Shown here piece after piece: positions 53,485-63,226 of a stretch of DNA of 64,000 nucleotides. The notes beneath the pieces were generated by a model that ran no database searches, was not told the origin of the DNA, and worked only from the letters and a program-made list of their open reading frames with translations. The stretch lies in the NCBI GenBank assembly GCA_018713255.1, contig DVFL01000002.1:62001-126000 (forward strand), read 5' to 3'. The stretch comes from Candidatus Cottocaccamicrobium excrementipullorum. Lineage in GTDB: Bacteria; Bacillota; Clostridia; Lachnospirales; Lachnospiraceae. Position 1 is the first letter of the stretch. The number at the start of each line of letters is the position of its first letter. The position numbers and the translations under genes were made by a program.

Positions 53485-54861
53485 TTAAAAGATTACATTT
53501 AGGATCAACAGCTCTATCATGCCGACACCTGTCATAATCAGAGAAACTGCCGTCTTGCATTTCACCTGATCTTTTAACTCTGACAAGCCAAACATGCCGT
53601 TAAACACCCAGAAACCGCTGTCATTAAAATAGCTGAATGCAATTGCGCCGATACAGCTTGCCTGGGCCAGCAAAATAGGATGTACGCCCAGTACTGTGGT
53701 CAAAGGAGCCGTCAAAGAAGCTGCTGTTGTGATAGCTACCATCGCAGATCCCAGCGCAATTCTCATTAACGCGCCGATAATAACCGGGATCAAAATTGCC
53801 GGAATTGGAAGAGAAACCACCGCTGCACCAAGTACATCGCCAATACCGCTTACCTTGATTACATTTCCCAAAGATCCGCCGGCACCGGTAATCAGCATAA
53901 TCATGCCGGTATCCTTGATGCTTTCATCCATAATCTTCATTAAACGGGATTTTTCCATCTTCCCGCCAAGTCCGTACACCGCCAGCGTAGTTCCGATGCC
54001 TAATGCAACAATAGGGGAACCTAACAGGCTGATAAGATCATAAATGATTCCTTCGCTCATCCCCACAAAACCTGCTACTGTATTGCAAAGAATTAAAACC
54101 AGAGGAATTAAAATCGGAGCAAGGGAGGGGAATAAAGCCGGAAGGTCTTTTGCATTCATGACCTCTTCCAACTGCTCCATTGACTTAATGTATTCTTTCT
54201 TGTATTCCTTTCGGTCAAACGTACCATCTTCTCTGGGGATCTGGTAAATTTTCTTTCCAATCCACTGAGCGTAAAGAATTGCAGCAATAAAAATCGGAAT
54301 TGACATTGCTGCGCCCGCTAAAATCATCTGCCCCACATCTACACCGAACATTCCCGCTGCGGTTAATGGGCCCGGAGTAGGCGGAACCATTACATGAGTA
54401 CACTGAAGTCCGCAGGCCAGCGCCAATGCAAGACCAATTACAGATTTGCCGGTTACTCTCGACATTGCCTTACATAAAGGAGCAAAAATAACAATTGCAG
54501 AATCAGCAAATACAGGAATGGATACCAGCCATCCGGTAATTCCCAATGCCCATTCTTCTTTTCCTTTACCGATTGTTTTAATAAAAGTATACGCCAGTCT
54601 CTCTGCCGCGCCAGTTTTTTCAAGGATACCGCCCATCATTACGCCTAAGCCAATGATAATACCTGTACTCTGCAGAGTATTGCCAAAGCCGGTCTGGATT
54701 GCTGAAATGGCGTCTGACGGACTCATTCTGCCGATTAATCCAGTGATCAAGGCTGCCAGAAGCAATGCGATGAAGGTATGTGTCTTCGTTTTCATCACCA
54801 AGATAATCATAATCGCAATGCCCAGGAAAAGTCCCAACAGCATTTGTGTCTCCTGTGTCAT
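53485..54861 (-). CDS. GntP-family gluconate/sugar-acid permease
   Basis: A 458-residue membrane protein with about twelve helices and the GntP family layout (MGGILEKTGAAERLAYTF, PPTPGPLTAAGMFGVDVG, IALGSAMVAITTAASLTAP). It imports gluconate or a related organic acid. The ATG at 54861 (MTQETQMLLG) has AGAGGGGA 8 nt upstream; an in-frame ATG 17 codons earlier lies in a palindrome and lacks a site. No kinase or dehydrogenase gene is near, so the exact substrate is open. Confidence 0.88.
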   Translation of the reverse strand: MTQETQMLLGLFLGIAIMIILVMKTKTHTFIALLLAALITGLIGRMSPSDAISAIQTGFGNTLQSTGIIIGLGVMMGGILEKTGAAERLAYTFIKTIGKGKEEWALGITGWLVSIPVFADSAIVIFAPLCKAMSRVTGKSVIGLALALACGLQCTHVMVPPTPGPLTAAGMFGVDVGQMILAGAAMSIPIFIAAILYAQWIGKKIYQIPREDGTFDRKEYKKEYIKSMEQLEEVMNAKDLPALFPSLAPILIPLVLILCNTVAGFVGMSEGIIYDLISLLGSPIVALGIGTTLAVYGLGGKMEKSRLMKIMDESIKDTGMIMLITGAGGSLGNVIKVSGIGDVLGAAVVSLPIPAILIPVIIGALMRIALGSAMVAITTAASLTAPLTTVLGVHPILLAQASCIGAIAFSYFNDSGFWVFNGMFGLSELKDQVKCKTAVSLIMTGVGMIELLILNVIF

Positions 54862-54908
54862 CTTATCATCCCCTCTTCGCTCAACAAATTTTAACATTTT
54901 CTTAGCAG

Positions 54909-54922
54909 CCATTGCGCAATGG
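54909..54922 (-). promoter_or_regulatory. Palindromic operator candidate in the GntP leader
   Basis: CCATTGCGCAATGG is a perfect 14-bp palindrome with a central CpG, placed a few bases after the predicted transcript start. Such even palindromes are typical of LacI-family repressor sites. No LacI-type gene is in the window. Confidence 0.45.
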
Positions 54923-54935
54923 AACTTACTTAGAC

Positions 54936-54964
54936 ATTATATCCTATTTTGTTCATTTAGTAAA
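54936..54964 (-). promoter_or_regulatory. Promoter of the GntP gene
   Basis: TTTACT (54964-54959), 17 bp, TATAAT (54941-54936) on the minus strand. The predicted transcript start is near 54929. Confidence 0.7.
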
Positions 54965-55014
54965 TTTTATTACTTTTTACTCTAAATTATTTTAATATCC
55001 GAAGTAATAAGGAG

Positions 55015-55075
55015 AAAAAAGCAAAAGAAGTGCCTCTCCATCACCAATAATTGATGACTTTGAGGCACTTCTTTT
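55015..55075 (-). terminator. Terminator of nifJ
   Basis: AAAAGAAGTGCCTC (55023-55036) pairs with GAGGCACTTCTTTT (55062-55075), with an inner CATCA/TGATG stem. On the minus strand the stem is followed by TTTTGCTTTTTT. Confidence 0.9.
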
Positions 55076-55121
55076 CAGCTGATGATTTCACAGCAGCTTG
55101 TTATTACGATTTTTTCATGAA

Positions 55122-58100
55122 TTAGTCAGCCTTATACATATCAACTAACTTCTTCAGGTATTCATATCTTGCCTTGGACTCGCCTTCATTCTTAGCGAAC
55201 AGCTTAGCTGCTCTCTCAGGATTCTTCATAGCCAGGGACAGATAACGAACCTCGCCCTTCAGATAATCCTGATATCCATCCATCTTCGGCTCCTTGCTGT
55301 CTAAGGAGAACTTGTTCTCAGCAGCAGGATTGAAGCGGAACAGATGCCAGTAGCCGCACTCTACAGCCAGCTTCTCCTCGGTCTGAGCCTTTGCCATGCC
55401 CTTCTTGATACCATGATTGATACAAGGAGCGTAAGCAATGATCAGAGATGGTCCCGGATATGCCTCAGCCTCAGAAATAGCCTTAACGGTCTGAGCATAA
55501 TCAGCGCCCATGGAGATCTGAGCAACGTATACATAGCCATAGCTCATGGCAATGGAAGCTAAGTCTTTCTTCTTTACTTCCTTACCGCCTGCAGCGAACT
55601 GTGCAACAGCGCCGGTAGGAGTAGCCTTAGAGGACTGTCCGCCGGTGTTGGAGTAAACCTCGGTATCGAATACCATTACATTGATATCCTTGCCGGAAGC
55701 TAATACATGGTCAACGCCGCCGAAGCCGATATCATATGCCCAGCCGTCGCCGCCGAATACCCACTGAGACTTCTTAGCCAGGAAATCCTTGCTGTTTACA
55801 ATATCCTTGCAGGTTGGGCAGTCGCATCCCTCTAATGCAGCAACCAGCTTATCGGTAGCTGCGCCGTTGGTTGCGCCGCAGGAGAAGGTGTCTAACCACT
55901 CCTGGCATGCAGCCTTAACTTCATCAGAAGCCTTATCAGAAGCTGCAACTTCCTCTACCTTAGCCTTTAAGCCGTCACGGATTGCAGTCTGTGCTAACAG
56001 CATACCATAACCGAACTCTGCGTTATCCTCGAACAGAGAGTTGCTCCATGCAGGACCCTGTCCCTTAGCGTTAACGGTATAAGGAGTGGACGGTGAAGAG
56101 TTGCCCCAGATAGAGGAGCATCCAGTTGCATTTGCAATGTACATTCTGTCACCGAACAGCTGGGTGATTAACTTCGCATAAGGAGTCTCGCCGCAGCCTG
56201 CGCAGGCGCCGGAGAACTCAAGCAGAGGCTGCTTGAACTGGGAGCCCTTAACAGTGGTTGGCTTAAACTTAGCAATAACCTCTTCCTTGATGGGCAGAGT
56301 CTGTCCGAAATCAAAGATTGGCTGCTCAGCTAAGTTGTCTGCCAGAGTCTGCATGGTCAGAGCCTTGTTGCCCTTCATGCCTGGGCAAACATTTGCACAG
56401 GAACCGCATCCGGTACAGTCAAGTGCAGATACTGTCATGGCGAACTTATAACCAGGCATACCGGTCATATCCTTCATCTTCATGTCAGCAGGAGCCTTAG
56501 CTGCCTCTTCAGCAGTCATCGCTACTGGACGGATAACGGCATGAGGACAAACGTAAGAGCAGAAATTACACTGAATACAGTTGTCCGGATTCCATACAGG
56601 AACATTTACGGCAATACCGCGCTTCTCGTATGCGGAGGAGCCGGAAGGAGTGGTTCCGTCTACGTACTCATTGAATGCAGATACTGGTAAAGTATTGCCT
56701 TCCTGAGCAGAAACCTTGGTCTGGATATTGTTAACGAAATCAACAACGTCCTTTCTTCCCTCGGTAATTACCTTGTAATCAAGACCTTCGTCCTCGCAGT
56801 TCTTCCAGGACTCAGGAACTTCTACCTTATGAACGTTCTTTGCACCTGCATCGATAGCAGCCCAGTTCTTCTCAACCACATCCTGACCCTTGCGGCCGTA
56901 GGTCTTCTGAGCAGCTTCCTTCATCAGCTTATTCGCCTTCTCAGAAGGAATAATGCCGGTGAGCTCAAAGAATGCAGACTGTAAAATGGTATTGATACGG
57001 GTGGGACCCATGCCGGTCTCGATACCGATCTTTACACCGTCGATGGTGTAGAAATTAATGTTGTGATCAGCGATGAACTTCTTCATCTGGCCAGGCAAAT
57101 GCTTATCCAGCTCTTCATCACTCCATGGGCAGTTTAATAAGAAAGTACCGCCGTCTACCAGCTCCTGAACCATGTTGTACTTACGTACGTATGCAGGATT
57201 ATGACAGGCAACGAAATTAGCCTTGTGGATCAGGTAGGTGGACTTAATTGGAGTATGTCCAAAACGTAAGTGAGACATGGTAACGCCGCCGGACTTCTTA
57301 GAGTCATAATCAAAGTAAGCCTGAGCATACATGTCGGTGTTGTCACCGATGATCTTAATGGAGTTCTTGTTTGCACCTACAGTACCGTCAGCGCCTAAGC
57401 CCCAGAACTTGCAGTTGGTGGTACCTTCAGGAGTGGTTACCAGAGGCTCGCCTAACTTCAGGGATAAGCCGGTAACATCATCCTCGATACCTACAGTGAA
57501 TCTCTTCTTCTCCGTGTTCTCGTATACTGCTACGATCTGAGCCGGAGTAGTATCCTTGGAACCTAAGCCGTAACGGCCGGAGTAAACCGGAACAGCATCA
57601 AACTTGGTGCCCTTTAATGCAGCCACTACATCTAAGTACAGCGGCTCGCCTAAGGAACCAGGCTCTTTGGTTCTGTCTAATACAGTAATCTTCTTAACCG
57701 TATCAGGAATAGCACTGATCAGAGCCTCAGCGCAGAACGGACGGTACAGGCGAACCTTTACCACACCTACCTTAGCGCCGGTGGTCTTTACCATGTAATC
57801 AATGGTCTCTTCAATGGTATCATTTACAGAGCCCATAGCAATGATGATCTGCTCTGCATCAGCAGGACCATAGTAGTTGAACAGCTTGTAATCGGTGCCG
57901 ATCTTTGCGTTAACCTTGTCCATGTACTCCTGAACAATGCCCGGAAGAACGTTGTAATAGGGGTTGCAGGCCTCTCTTGCCTGGAAGAAGATGTCAGGGT
58001 TCTGAGCGGAACCTCTCTGAACCGGATGGTTCGGATTCAGCGCATGCTTGCGGAATGCTTCAACTGCATCCATATCTACCAGGTCCTTTAAATCCTCATA

Positions 58101-58661
58101 ATCCCAGGTCTCGATCTTCTGGATCTCATGAGAAGTACGGAAACCATCAAAGAAATTGATGAAAGGAACTTTGCCCTTAATTGCAGCACAGTGAGCTACA
58201 GGGGTTAAATCCATAACTTCCTGAACGCTGGACTCGCACAGCATAGCGCATCCAGTCTGACGACAAGCATAAACGTCAGAGTGATCACCGAAAATCGATA
58301 ATGCGTGAGAAGCGATGGCACGAGCGGATACGTTAATTACGCCCGGCAGCTGCTCTCCGGCAATTTTGTAAAGGTTGGGAATCATCAGCAGAAGACCCTG
58401 AGATGCAGTGTAGGTGGTGGTCAAAGCACCTGCTGCTAAGGATCCGTGAACGGCGCCTGCTGCGCCTGCCTCGGACTGCATTTCGGTTACCTGTACGGTG
58501 CGGCCGAAAATATTGGTTCTTCCGTCGGTTGCCCACTCATCCGTATGCTCAGCCATTACGGAAGAAGGGGTAATCGGGTAGATGGCAGCTACATCGGTAT
58601 AAGCATAGGATGCATGAGATGCAGCCTGATTGCCATCCATGGTTTTCATTTTTCTTGCCAT
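55122..58661 (-). CDS. nifJ: Pyruvate:ferredoxin (flavodoxin) oxidoreductase
   Basis: The central enzyme of anaerobic pyruvate breakdown: pyruvate and CoA give acetyl-CoA, CO2 and reduced ferredoxin, which can feed the hydrogenase served by hydE/hydG. The single-chain 1179-residue form holds the pyrimidine-binding TPP domain (about 1-250), the gamma domain, two [4Fe-4S] motifs (CIQCNFCSYVCP and CTGCGSCANVCP) and the C-terminal PP-binding TPP domain with CAGCGE and ATGCSSIWG. The ATG at 58661 (MARKMKTMDGNQ) follows GGAGGAAAG; an ATG six codons earlier lacks a site. Confidence 0.97.
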   Translation of the reverse strand: MARKMKTMDGNQAASHASYAYTDVAAIYPITPSSVMAEHTDEWATDGRTNIFGRTVQVTEMQSEAGAAGAVHGSLAAGALTTTYTASQGLLLMIPNLYKIAGEQLPGVINVSARAIASHALSIFGDHSDVYACRQTGCAMLCESSVQEVMDLTPVAHCAAIKGKVPFINFFDGFRTSHEIQKIETWDYEDLKDLVDMDAVEAFRKHALNPNHPVQRGSAQNPDIFFQAREACNPYYNVLPGIVQEYMDKVNAKIGTDYKLFNYYGPADAEQIIIAMGSVNDTIEETIDYMVKTTGAKVGVVKVRLYRPFCAEALISAIPDTVKKITVLDRTKEPGSLGEPLYLDVVAALKGTKFDAVPVYSGRYGLGSKDTTPAQIVAVYENTEKKRFTVGIEDDVTGLSLKLGEPLVTTPEGTTNCKFWGLGADGTVGANKNSIKIIGDNTDMYAQAYFDYDSKKSGGVTMSHLRFGHTPIKSTYLIHKANFVACHNPAYVRKYNMVQELVDGGTFLLNCPWSDEELDKHLPGQMKKFIADHNINFYTIDGVKIGIETGMGPTRINTILQSAFFELTGIIPSEKANKLMKEAAQKTYGRKGQDVVEKNWAAIDAGAKNVHKVEVPESWKNCEDEGLDYKVITEGRKDVVDFVNNIQTKVSAQEGNTLPVSAFNEYVDGTTPSGSSAYEKRGIAVNVPVWNPDNCIQCNFCSYVCPHAVIRPVAMTAEEAAKAPADMKMKDMTGMPGYKFAMTVSALDCTGCGSCANVCPGMKGNKALTMQTLADNLAEQPIFDFGQTLPIKEEVIAKFKPTTVKGSQFKQPLLEFSGACAGCGETPYAKLITQLFGDRMYIANATGCSSIWGNSSPSTPYTVNAKGQGPAWSNSLFEDNAEFGYGMLLAQTAIRDGLKAKVEEVAASDKASDEVKAACQEWLDTFSCGATNGAATDKLVAALEGCDCPTCKDIVNSKDFLAKKSQWVFGGDGWAYDIGFGGVDHVLASGKDINVMVFDTEVYSNTGGQSSKATPTGAVAQFAAGGKEVKKKDLASIAMSYGYVYVAQISMGADYAQTVKAISEAEAYPGPSLIIAYAPCINHGIKKGMAKAQTEEKLAVECGYWHLFRFNPAAENKFSLDSKEPKMDGYQDYLKGEVRYLSLAMKNPERAAKLFAKNEGESKARYEYLKKLVDMYKAD

Positions 58662-58731
58662 TTTACTTTCCTCCTGCATAAAATGTATAAATAGTGGAAT
58701 CCCTGACAGGCAGGGAAACTGACCTGTATAT

Positions 58732-58759
58732 ATTATATCAATAAATCCATAAAATGCAA
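58732..58759 (-). promoter_or_regulatory. Promoter of nifJ
   Basis: TTGCAT (58759-58754), 16 bp, TATAAT (58737-58732) on the minus strand. A short hairpin TCCCTG/CAGGGA (58700-58716) lies at the start of the leader. Confidence 0.75.
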
Positions 58760-58848
58760 ATAATTACGTCAAAAAATACAATGTTTTTCACTGGCAATTC
58801 CTTTTCGCCTGTTATTCTTTTAGGCAGCCTGCTCAGTTGATCACCAGT

Positions 58849-58893
58849 CAAAAAGGGCCTTTCAAAGAACTTCCCGTTCTTTGAAAGGCCCTT
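58849..58893 (-). terminator. Terminator of the VanW-family gene
   Basis: A perfect 18-bp stem (58853-58870 with 58876-58893). On the minus strand it is followed by TTTTTGAC. Confidence 0.95.
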
Positions 58894-58905
58894 GGAGCTT
58901 CTCTG

Positions 58906-60723
58906 TCAGCTTAAGGGATTGGGAGCAACCACGTTTCCTGCCCCGCCAGGCCCGGCTTCTGCTGCCGCGCCAGGGCCTTCTCCAGAAATCGTTTCCGAAG
59001 GCTGGGGAAGTGCAAAACCCGGTCCGTACTCCACCGGAGCAGTTGTCGCTGCCTCTGTCTGTCCCGGCGTCACGGCTGCTGCGCCAGAAGATTCCGCCGG
59101 AGCTTCAGAGCTTTCAATGATCTGACCCGGGGCAAGGCCGTCTCCTGCTCCTTCTGATGCAGGAACTGTCTCTCCCGGCGCCGTGGTCTCCTCCGGAGAA
59201 ATCACCACTCCTGAAGTGTTCCGCAGAACAACCGGCGCATGTCCCCGATAAGTGGTATTATGATCTACCTCATCGCTTACTACTTCACCATTCTTAGTAA
59301 TAATCAGCCTGGTTTCCCAGTAACTGCCCTTGCTGCCCTGGCTCTTTACTTTCTCCTCTCCAGGCCGCAGCGTCTGATCCTCCTCATAAGTAGGCGCCGG
59401 CGGATCCATATCCTTCAGCTTCGTAGATTTTAAATCATACTTTACGCCGTCTTCCAGAAGAGGAATGGCATAAACTGAAACGGTAACCACCTGGCTGGCG
59501 TAACTTGCCCGCAGTCCAATGGGGGCATTCGAATTATTGACAAACTTAAAATCCGGTCCGCCGTAACTTACTGTGGCGTCCTGCCCCGGCGTTACGTAAG
59601 AGGGCTCGTAGGTGTGGGAACGCCTGGTGGTAATCTTAAACCCAGCCCGCACAACAGCATTGTACAACGTAGTGGATACCTGGCAGACGCCGCCGCCGAT
59701 TTCCTGAACTACTTCTCCGTTATTATACGCTGCTGCCGCCTGATAGCCTTTTTTCTCAGTACGCTCTCCCACTACGCCGTTGAAAGAAAACTCTTCTCCT
59801 GGCTGCAGGATCGTGCCATTAATCGCTTCACAGGCAAGACGGATATTCGTATTCCGCTTACTGTTTGATGTAGTATTCGTGGAAAAGGTGCTGACCGTTT
59901 TATACTGGTCTTTCGCTGAAGCCTCATCATATTCCGGGGCCACTTCATTTACCGCCGCTGCAATGGAGGCATCGAAGTTTTTCCCTGCAATGGCTGCATT
60001 AATATCAGAAATCAGCTTTTCCTGATCTACCGCCAGTCCATTTTCTCCTTCGCTGAACACAAAACGTGAAGAATCCGCATCAAAGGACGTAATGGCACCG
60101 CTCTTCGGCGCTTTATCCCATAAATCTGCCACTGCGGCCGCCTGAGCAGTCACCGCATCTTCCAAACCGCTGGTATCCAACGTATAGGATTCCTGAGGAT
60201 CGCCGGAATAAATCTCATTCAAAAGAGACTCTACCTTCTCCTGCATCAGATTAGGGACCTCGTAAGTCTCCTCTCCGTAAGTAATCGTCATGGACCATGG
60301 ATACTCTGCCAAAATGGCATTCTCTGCTGCCGTTCGGTCCATTCCGGTAATATCAATGCCATCTACCGACACCTGGCGCGCCAGCTCTGTTTCTGCCTGA
60401 GAAGAACCACTTTCCTCTCCTGTTTGACTGGCAGGAAGCCCTCGCCCCCGCAGGGCAAAAATAATGGACACCGCCGCGACTACCAGCACAAGAGCAACCA
60501 CAGCCATCCACCAACCGCCGCCGCCCCGTTTCGACGTATATGCGCTGCGGCTGTGACGATATGCACTGCTGCTTTTTGAGGAAGAACTGCTTTTCGAAGA
60601 ACTGCTTCTAGAAGAGGTGCTTCTAGAAGAGCTGCTTTTGCCGGAGGCCCTGGAACTTCCCTTAGCCCTGCTTCTTCCTGCAGTCCGGCGGTTTTTCTCT
60701 AACTCACTCATACCTTTTTTCAC
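58906..60723 (-). CDS. VanW-family membrane-anchored surface protein
   Basis: A 605-residue protein. The N-terminal cytosolic part (about 1-68) is extremely Ser/Lys/Arg-rich, one transmembrane helix (about 70-92) follows, then a peptidoglycan-binding-type domain (about 130-270) and the VanW core with GQDATVSYGGPDF and GGGVCQVSTTLYNA. A G5-like segment and a Ser/Ala/Pro/Glu-rich disordered tail (about 510-605) end it. The role in the envelope is unknown. The start may be GTG 60723 or ATG 60711; neither has a strong site. A TATACT -10 lies near 60757-60762. Confidence 0.87.
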   Translation of the reverse strand: MKKGMSELEKNRRTAGRSRAKGSSRASGKSSSSRSTSSRSSSSKSSSSSKSSSAYRHSRSAYTSKRGGGGWWMAVVALVLVVAAVSIIFALRGRGLPASQTGEESGSSQAETELARQVSVDGIDITGMDRTAAENAILAEYPWSMTITYGEETYEVPNLMQEKVESLLNEIYSGDPQESYTLDTSGLEDAVTAQAAAVADLWDKAPKSGAITSFDADSSRFVFSEGENGLAVDQEKLISDINAAIAGKNFDASIAAAVNEVAPEYDEASAKDQYKTVSTFSTNTTSNSKRNTNIRLACEAINGTILQPGEEFSFNGVVGERTEKKGYQAAAAYNNGEVVQEIGGGVCQVSTTLYNAVVRAGFKITTRRSHTYEPSYVTPGQDATVSYGGPDFKFVNNSNAPIGLRASYASQVVTVSVYAIPLLEDGVKYDLKSTKLKDMDPPAPTYEEDQTLRPGEEKVKSQGSKGSYWETRLIITKNGEVVSDEVDHNTTYRGHAPVVLRNTSGVVISPEETTAPGETVPASEGAGDGLAPGQIIESSEAPAESSGAAAVTPGQTEAATTAPVEYGPGFALPQPSETISGEGPGAAAEAGPGGAGNVVAPNPLS

Positions 60724-60923
60724 CTATCTATCTCTGCTAAATTTCCTTATTGCCGGAGTATAGTATAGCATATTTTCCATAAAATAGAATTACTAAATTA
60801 TTAAATTTTAAGGTCGTTTTACCGGCAAAATTTGTAATTCTGTTACGTTCATTTTCCGATTTAACACTTTCTTAAAATCTTTCAGCTAAACCTCCGGTTA
60901 AACTCAAGACAATCCATCTTTTT

Positions 60924-60953
60924 TTGTACAGAACGGCAAAAACGTGCTATGAT
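60924..60953 (+). promoter_or_regulatory. Promoter of the PHP-domain gene
   Basis: TTGTAC (60924-60929), 18 bp, TATGAT (60948-60953). A hairpin GGCAGG/CCTGCC (60962-60977) begins right at the predicted transcript start, and AAAGGAGG precedes the ATG at 60998. The 274-bp divergent gap to the VanW gene holds no gene. Confidence 0.7.
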
Positions 60954-60997
60954 AAAGAACAGGCAGGATAACCTGCCGCTGATTAAAGGAGGTTTCT

Positions 60998-61843
60998 ATG
61001 TCATCAGTTGATCTTCACGTTCATTCCAATGCATCTGACGGCACCCTTTCTCCCACCCAGGTGGTAAATCTGGCAAAAGAAAAAGGACTTTCCGCCATTG
61101 CACTGACAGACCATGATACGGTAAAAGGAATCCCGGAAGCCGTCCATGCAGCCAATCAGACCGGAATTGAGCTGGTTCCTGGAATTGAATTGTCCTGCAT
61201 GTATGAAGGCTGCGAAATTCATATTCTTGGGCTTTACATTAACCCGAATGAAGCTGATTTTGCCCAGGCAATCGAGGAGCTGGCCGCTGTCCGTGCAAGA
61301 AGAAACGAAGAAATGCTCCGCCGGTTTAATGAAGGCGGCTTCGGGATCACCAGAGAAGAACTTACAGCAGGCAACCCGGATACGGTAATTACCCGGGCAC
61401 ACTTTGCCCGGGTTCTTGTGGAAAAAGGATATGCCTCTTCCATGAATCAAGCTTTTCAGAAATATTTGCAGTACGGCGGACCTTATTGCATGCGCAAAGA
61501 AAAGATTAGTCCCCGCCGCGCCATGGAAATTCTCACAAAAAATCACGCATTCCCTTCTCTGGCCCATATTATGCAGTACAAACTAGGCTGGTCAGAAAAC
61601 GAAAAACTGGTATCTTACTTGAAAGACCTTGGTCTCAAAGGCCTTGAAATTTACCACTCTTCCCATAATCAGGGACAAATTCCCCGGCTGACCAAACTGG
61701 CCAAAGATTATGGCCTGCTTCCCACCGGCGGTTCTGATTTTCACGGTTCCAATAAACCAGACATTCAAATCGGCATTGGCCGCGGTAATTTGAATCTCCC
61801 CTACACGCTTTTAGCTGACATCAAAAAGGAGATGGGAAGATAA
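60998..61843 (+). CDS. PHP-domain phosphoesterase (YciV/RNase AM-like)
   Basis: A 281-residue metal-dependent phosphoesterase. PHP motifs are visible: VDLHVHSNASDGTLSP (I), LTDHDTVKGI (II), PGIELS (III) and GGSDFHGSNK near the C-terminus (IV), which together bind a trinuclear metal centre. Related proteins hydrolyse 3',5'-nucleoside bisphosphate or trim RNA 5' ends; which applies here cannot be told. AAAGGAGG precedes the ATG. It is divergent from the VanW gene and convergent with the AI-2E-family gene, and its 3' end overlaps that gene's terminator. Confidence 0.9.
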   Translation: MSSVDLHVHSNASDGTLSPTQVVNLAKEKGLSAIALTDHDTVKGIPEAVHAANQTGIELVPGIELSCMYEGCEIHILGLYINPNEADFAQAIEELAAVRARRNEEMLRRFNEGGFGITREELTAGNPDTVITRAHFARVLVEKGYASSMNQAFQKYLQYGGPYCMRKEKISPRRAMEILTKNHAFPSLAHIMQYKLGWSENEKLVSYLKDLGLKGLEIYHSSHNQGQIPRLTKLAKDYGLLPTGGSDFHGSNKPDIQIGIGRGNLNLPYTLLADIKKEMGR

Positions 61844-61858
61844 TTTCTTCTCATCTCC
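61823..61858 (-). terminator. Terminator of the AI-2E-family gene
   Basis: GGAGATG (61828-61834) with CATCTCC (61852-61858), extended inward by a GAAGA/TCTTC helix. On the minus strand it is followed by five T (61827-61823). The hairpin includes the stop codon of the convergent PHP gene. Confidence 0.8.
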
Positions 61859-61883
61859 TAAAGCAGCTGAATCTTCGATATGT

Positions 61884-63068
61884 TTAAGAGGACTTTCCCT
61901 TTCTTTCTGCCGCCTTAGCCGTATGGCCGGGAACCTTAGGACTTATTTTCCCTCTTTTCTTTAATTCCAGCCTGCGGTTCACCTCTTCTTTCAGCAAAGC
62001 ATACAGCACAGAACAAAGCGGAATAAATACAAGCATGCCCACAATGCCGAAGGCGCTGCCGCCAACAGTCACCGCCGCCAGCACCCAAATGGAAGGCAGT
62101 CCTACAGAGCCGCCGACCACATGAGGATAAATCAAGTTGCCTTCCACCTGCTGCAGAATAAGGAAGGTAACGGCAAAAATCAAGGCATCCATAGGATCAT
62201 TCATCAGCATCAAAAACGCGCCCACGCCAAAACCGATGAATGCGCCAAAAATAGGAATCAGTGCGGTAAATGCGATCAGCACGCCAATCAGCAGCGCATA
62301 AGGAAGCCGCAGAACCATCAAAGACACAAAAAACATTGTTCCCAAAATCACCGCTTCCACACACTGTCCTGTCAGGAAGCTGGAAAAGATTTGTCCTGTC
62401 AGAGACGCCACCTTAAACACCCATTCCGAAGCAGAATCTGAAAAAAAAGCCTGAATCAGCTTCTTCATCTGTCTGGACAGTTCTTCTTTCTGCGCCAGAA
62501 TGTAAATGGCAAAGACCAGAGCAATGATAAATGTGGTCACGCCGCTGACAAAGGACACGGCGGCGGATATGGTGCCCGAAAGAAAAGAAGTGGCTCCGCT
62601 CCGCAAAAAGCTTACGGTGTCAGAAAGCAGCTGAGGCCAGTCGATCTGGAAGCTGTTGATCAGATTCTCAATTGCCGGCTCATTGGAAAACGTCTGTTCC
62701 AGGAAAGTTTGAATTTCCAGGAAAAACCGCGGAACGCTTCCCTGAAGAGAACGAAGGGTATAAAAAAGCTGAGGTGTTACCACAAAGCTCACCAGAACCA
62801 CCACGCCGGTAACAATAACCAAAGTCAGCACGAGACTGATTCCCCGTCTGGCTTTTTTCTTTTTAATCGGAAGACAGCCTTCCACAAGCCGCATGGGCAC
62901 ATTCAGAACGAAAGCAATCGCTCCCCCTAAAATAAAAGGGGAAATCAAATTAAACAAAAGACCTGCTACCCAGATCACCTTCTGATAATTCACGCCGATC
63001 ACTACCACGATGACGGTAAAGATAATCAGCCGCTGAATTTTTTTCATATTTTCCGTATTTAATTCCAT
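61884..63068 (-). CDS. AI-2E-family transporter (TqsA/UPF0118-like)
   Basis: A membrane protein of about 394 residues with the family layout of seven to eight helices: an early pair (about 10-55), the amphipathic middle, and the C-terminal helices with ALLIGVLIAFTALIPIFGAFIGFGVGAFLMLM and GLPSIWVLAAVTVGGSAFGIVGMLVFIPL. Family members export autoinducer-2, ions or other small solutes; the substrate here is unknown. The ATG at 63068 (MELNTENMKKIQRL) has AAGGAG 12-13 nt upstream. ATGs at 63128 and 63125 and a TTG at 63158 are in frame, so the start is uncertain. Confidence 0.85.
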   Translation of the reverse strand: MELNTENMKKIQRLIIFTVIVVVIGVNYQKVIWVAGLLFNLISPFILGGAIAFVLNVPMRLVEGCLPIKKKKARRGISLVLTLVIVTGVVVLVSFVVTPQLFYTLRSLQGSVPRFFLEIQTFLEQTFSNEPAIENLINSFQIDWPQLLSDTVSFLRSGATSFLSGTISAAVSFVSGVTTFIIALVFAIYILAQKEELSRQMKKLIQAFFSDSASEWVFKVASLTGQIFSSFLTGQCVEAVILGTMFFVSLMVLRLPYALLIGVLIAFTALIPIFGAFIGFGVGAFLMLMNDPMDALIFAVTFLILQQVEGNLIYPHVVGGSVGLPSIWVLAAVTVGGSAFGIVGMLVFIPLCSVLYALLKEEVNRRLELKKRGKISPKVPGHTAKAAERKGKSS

Positions 63069-63226
63069 AACAGAAACATTCTCCTTTTCCTTCTGGCTTT
63101 TATCAACATTATAACCGGTTCCCATCATTTCCTCAACGTTTACTTTGCCTTTTTTCAAATTTCAGGAAACTCTGGCAAGCCGGGTCTCATATGATGGAGT
63201 GTAAAGAAAATCTTGGAGGAATTCAT

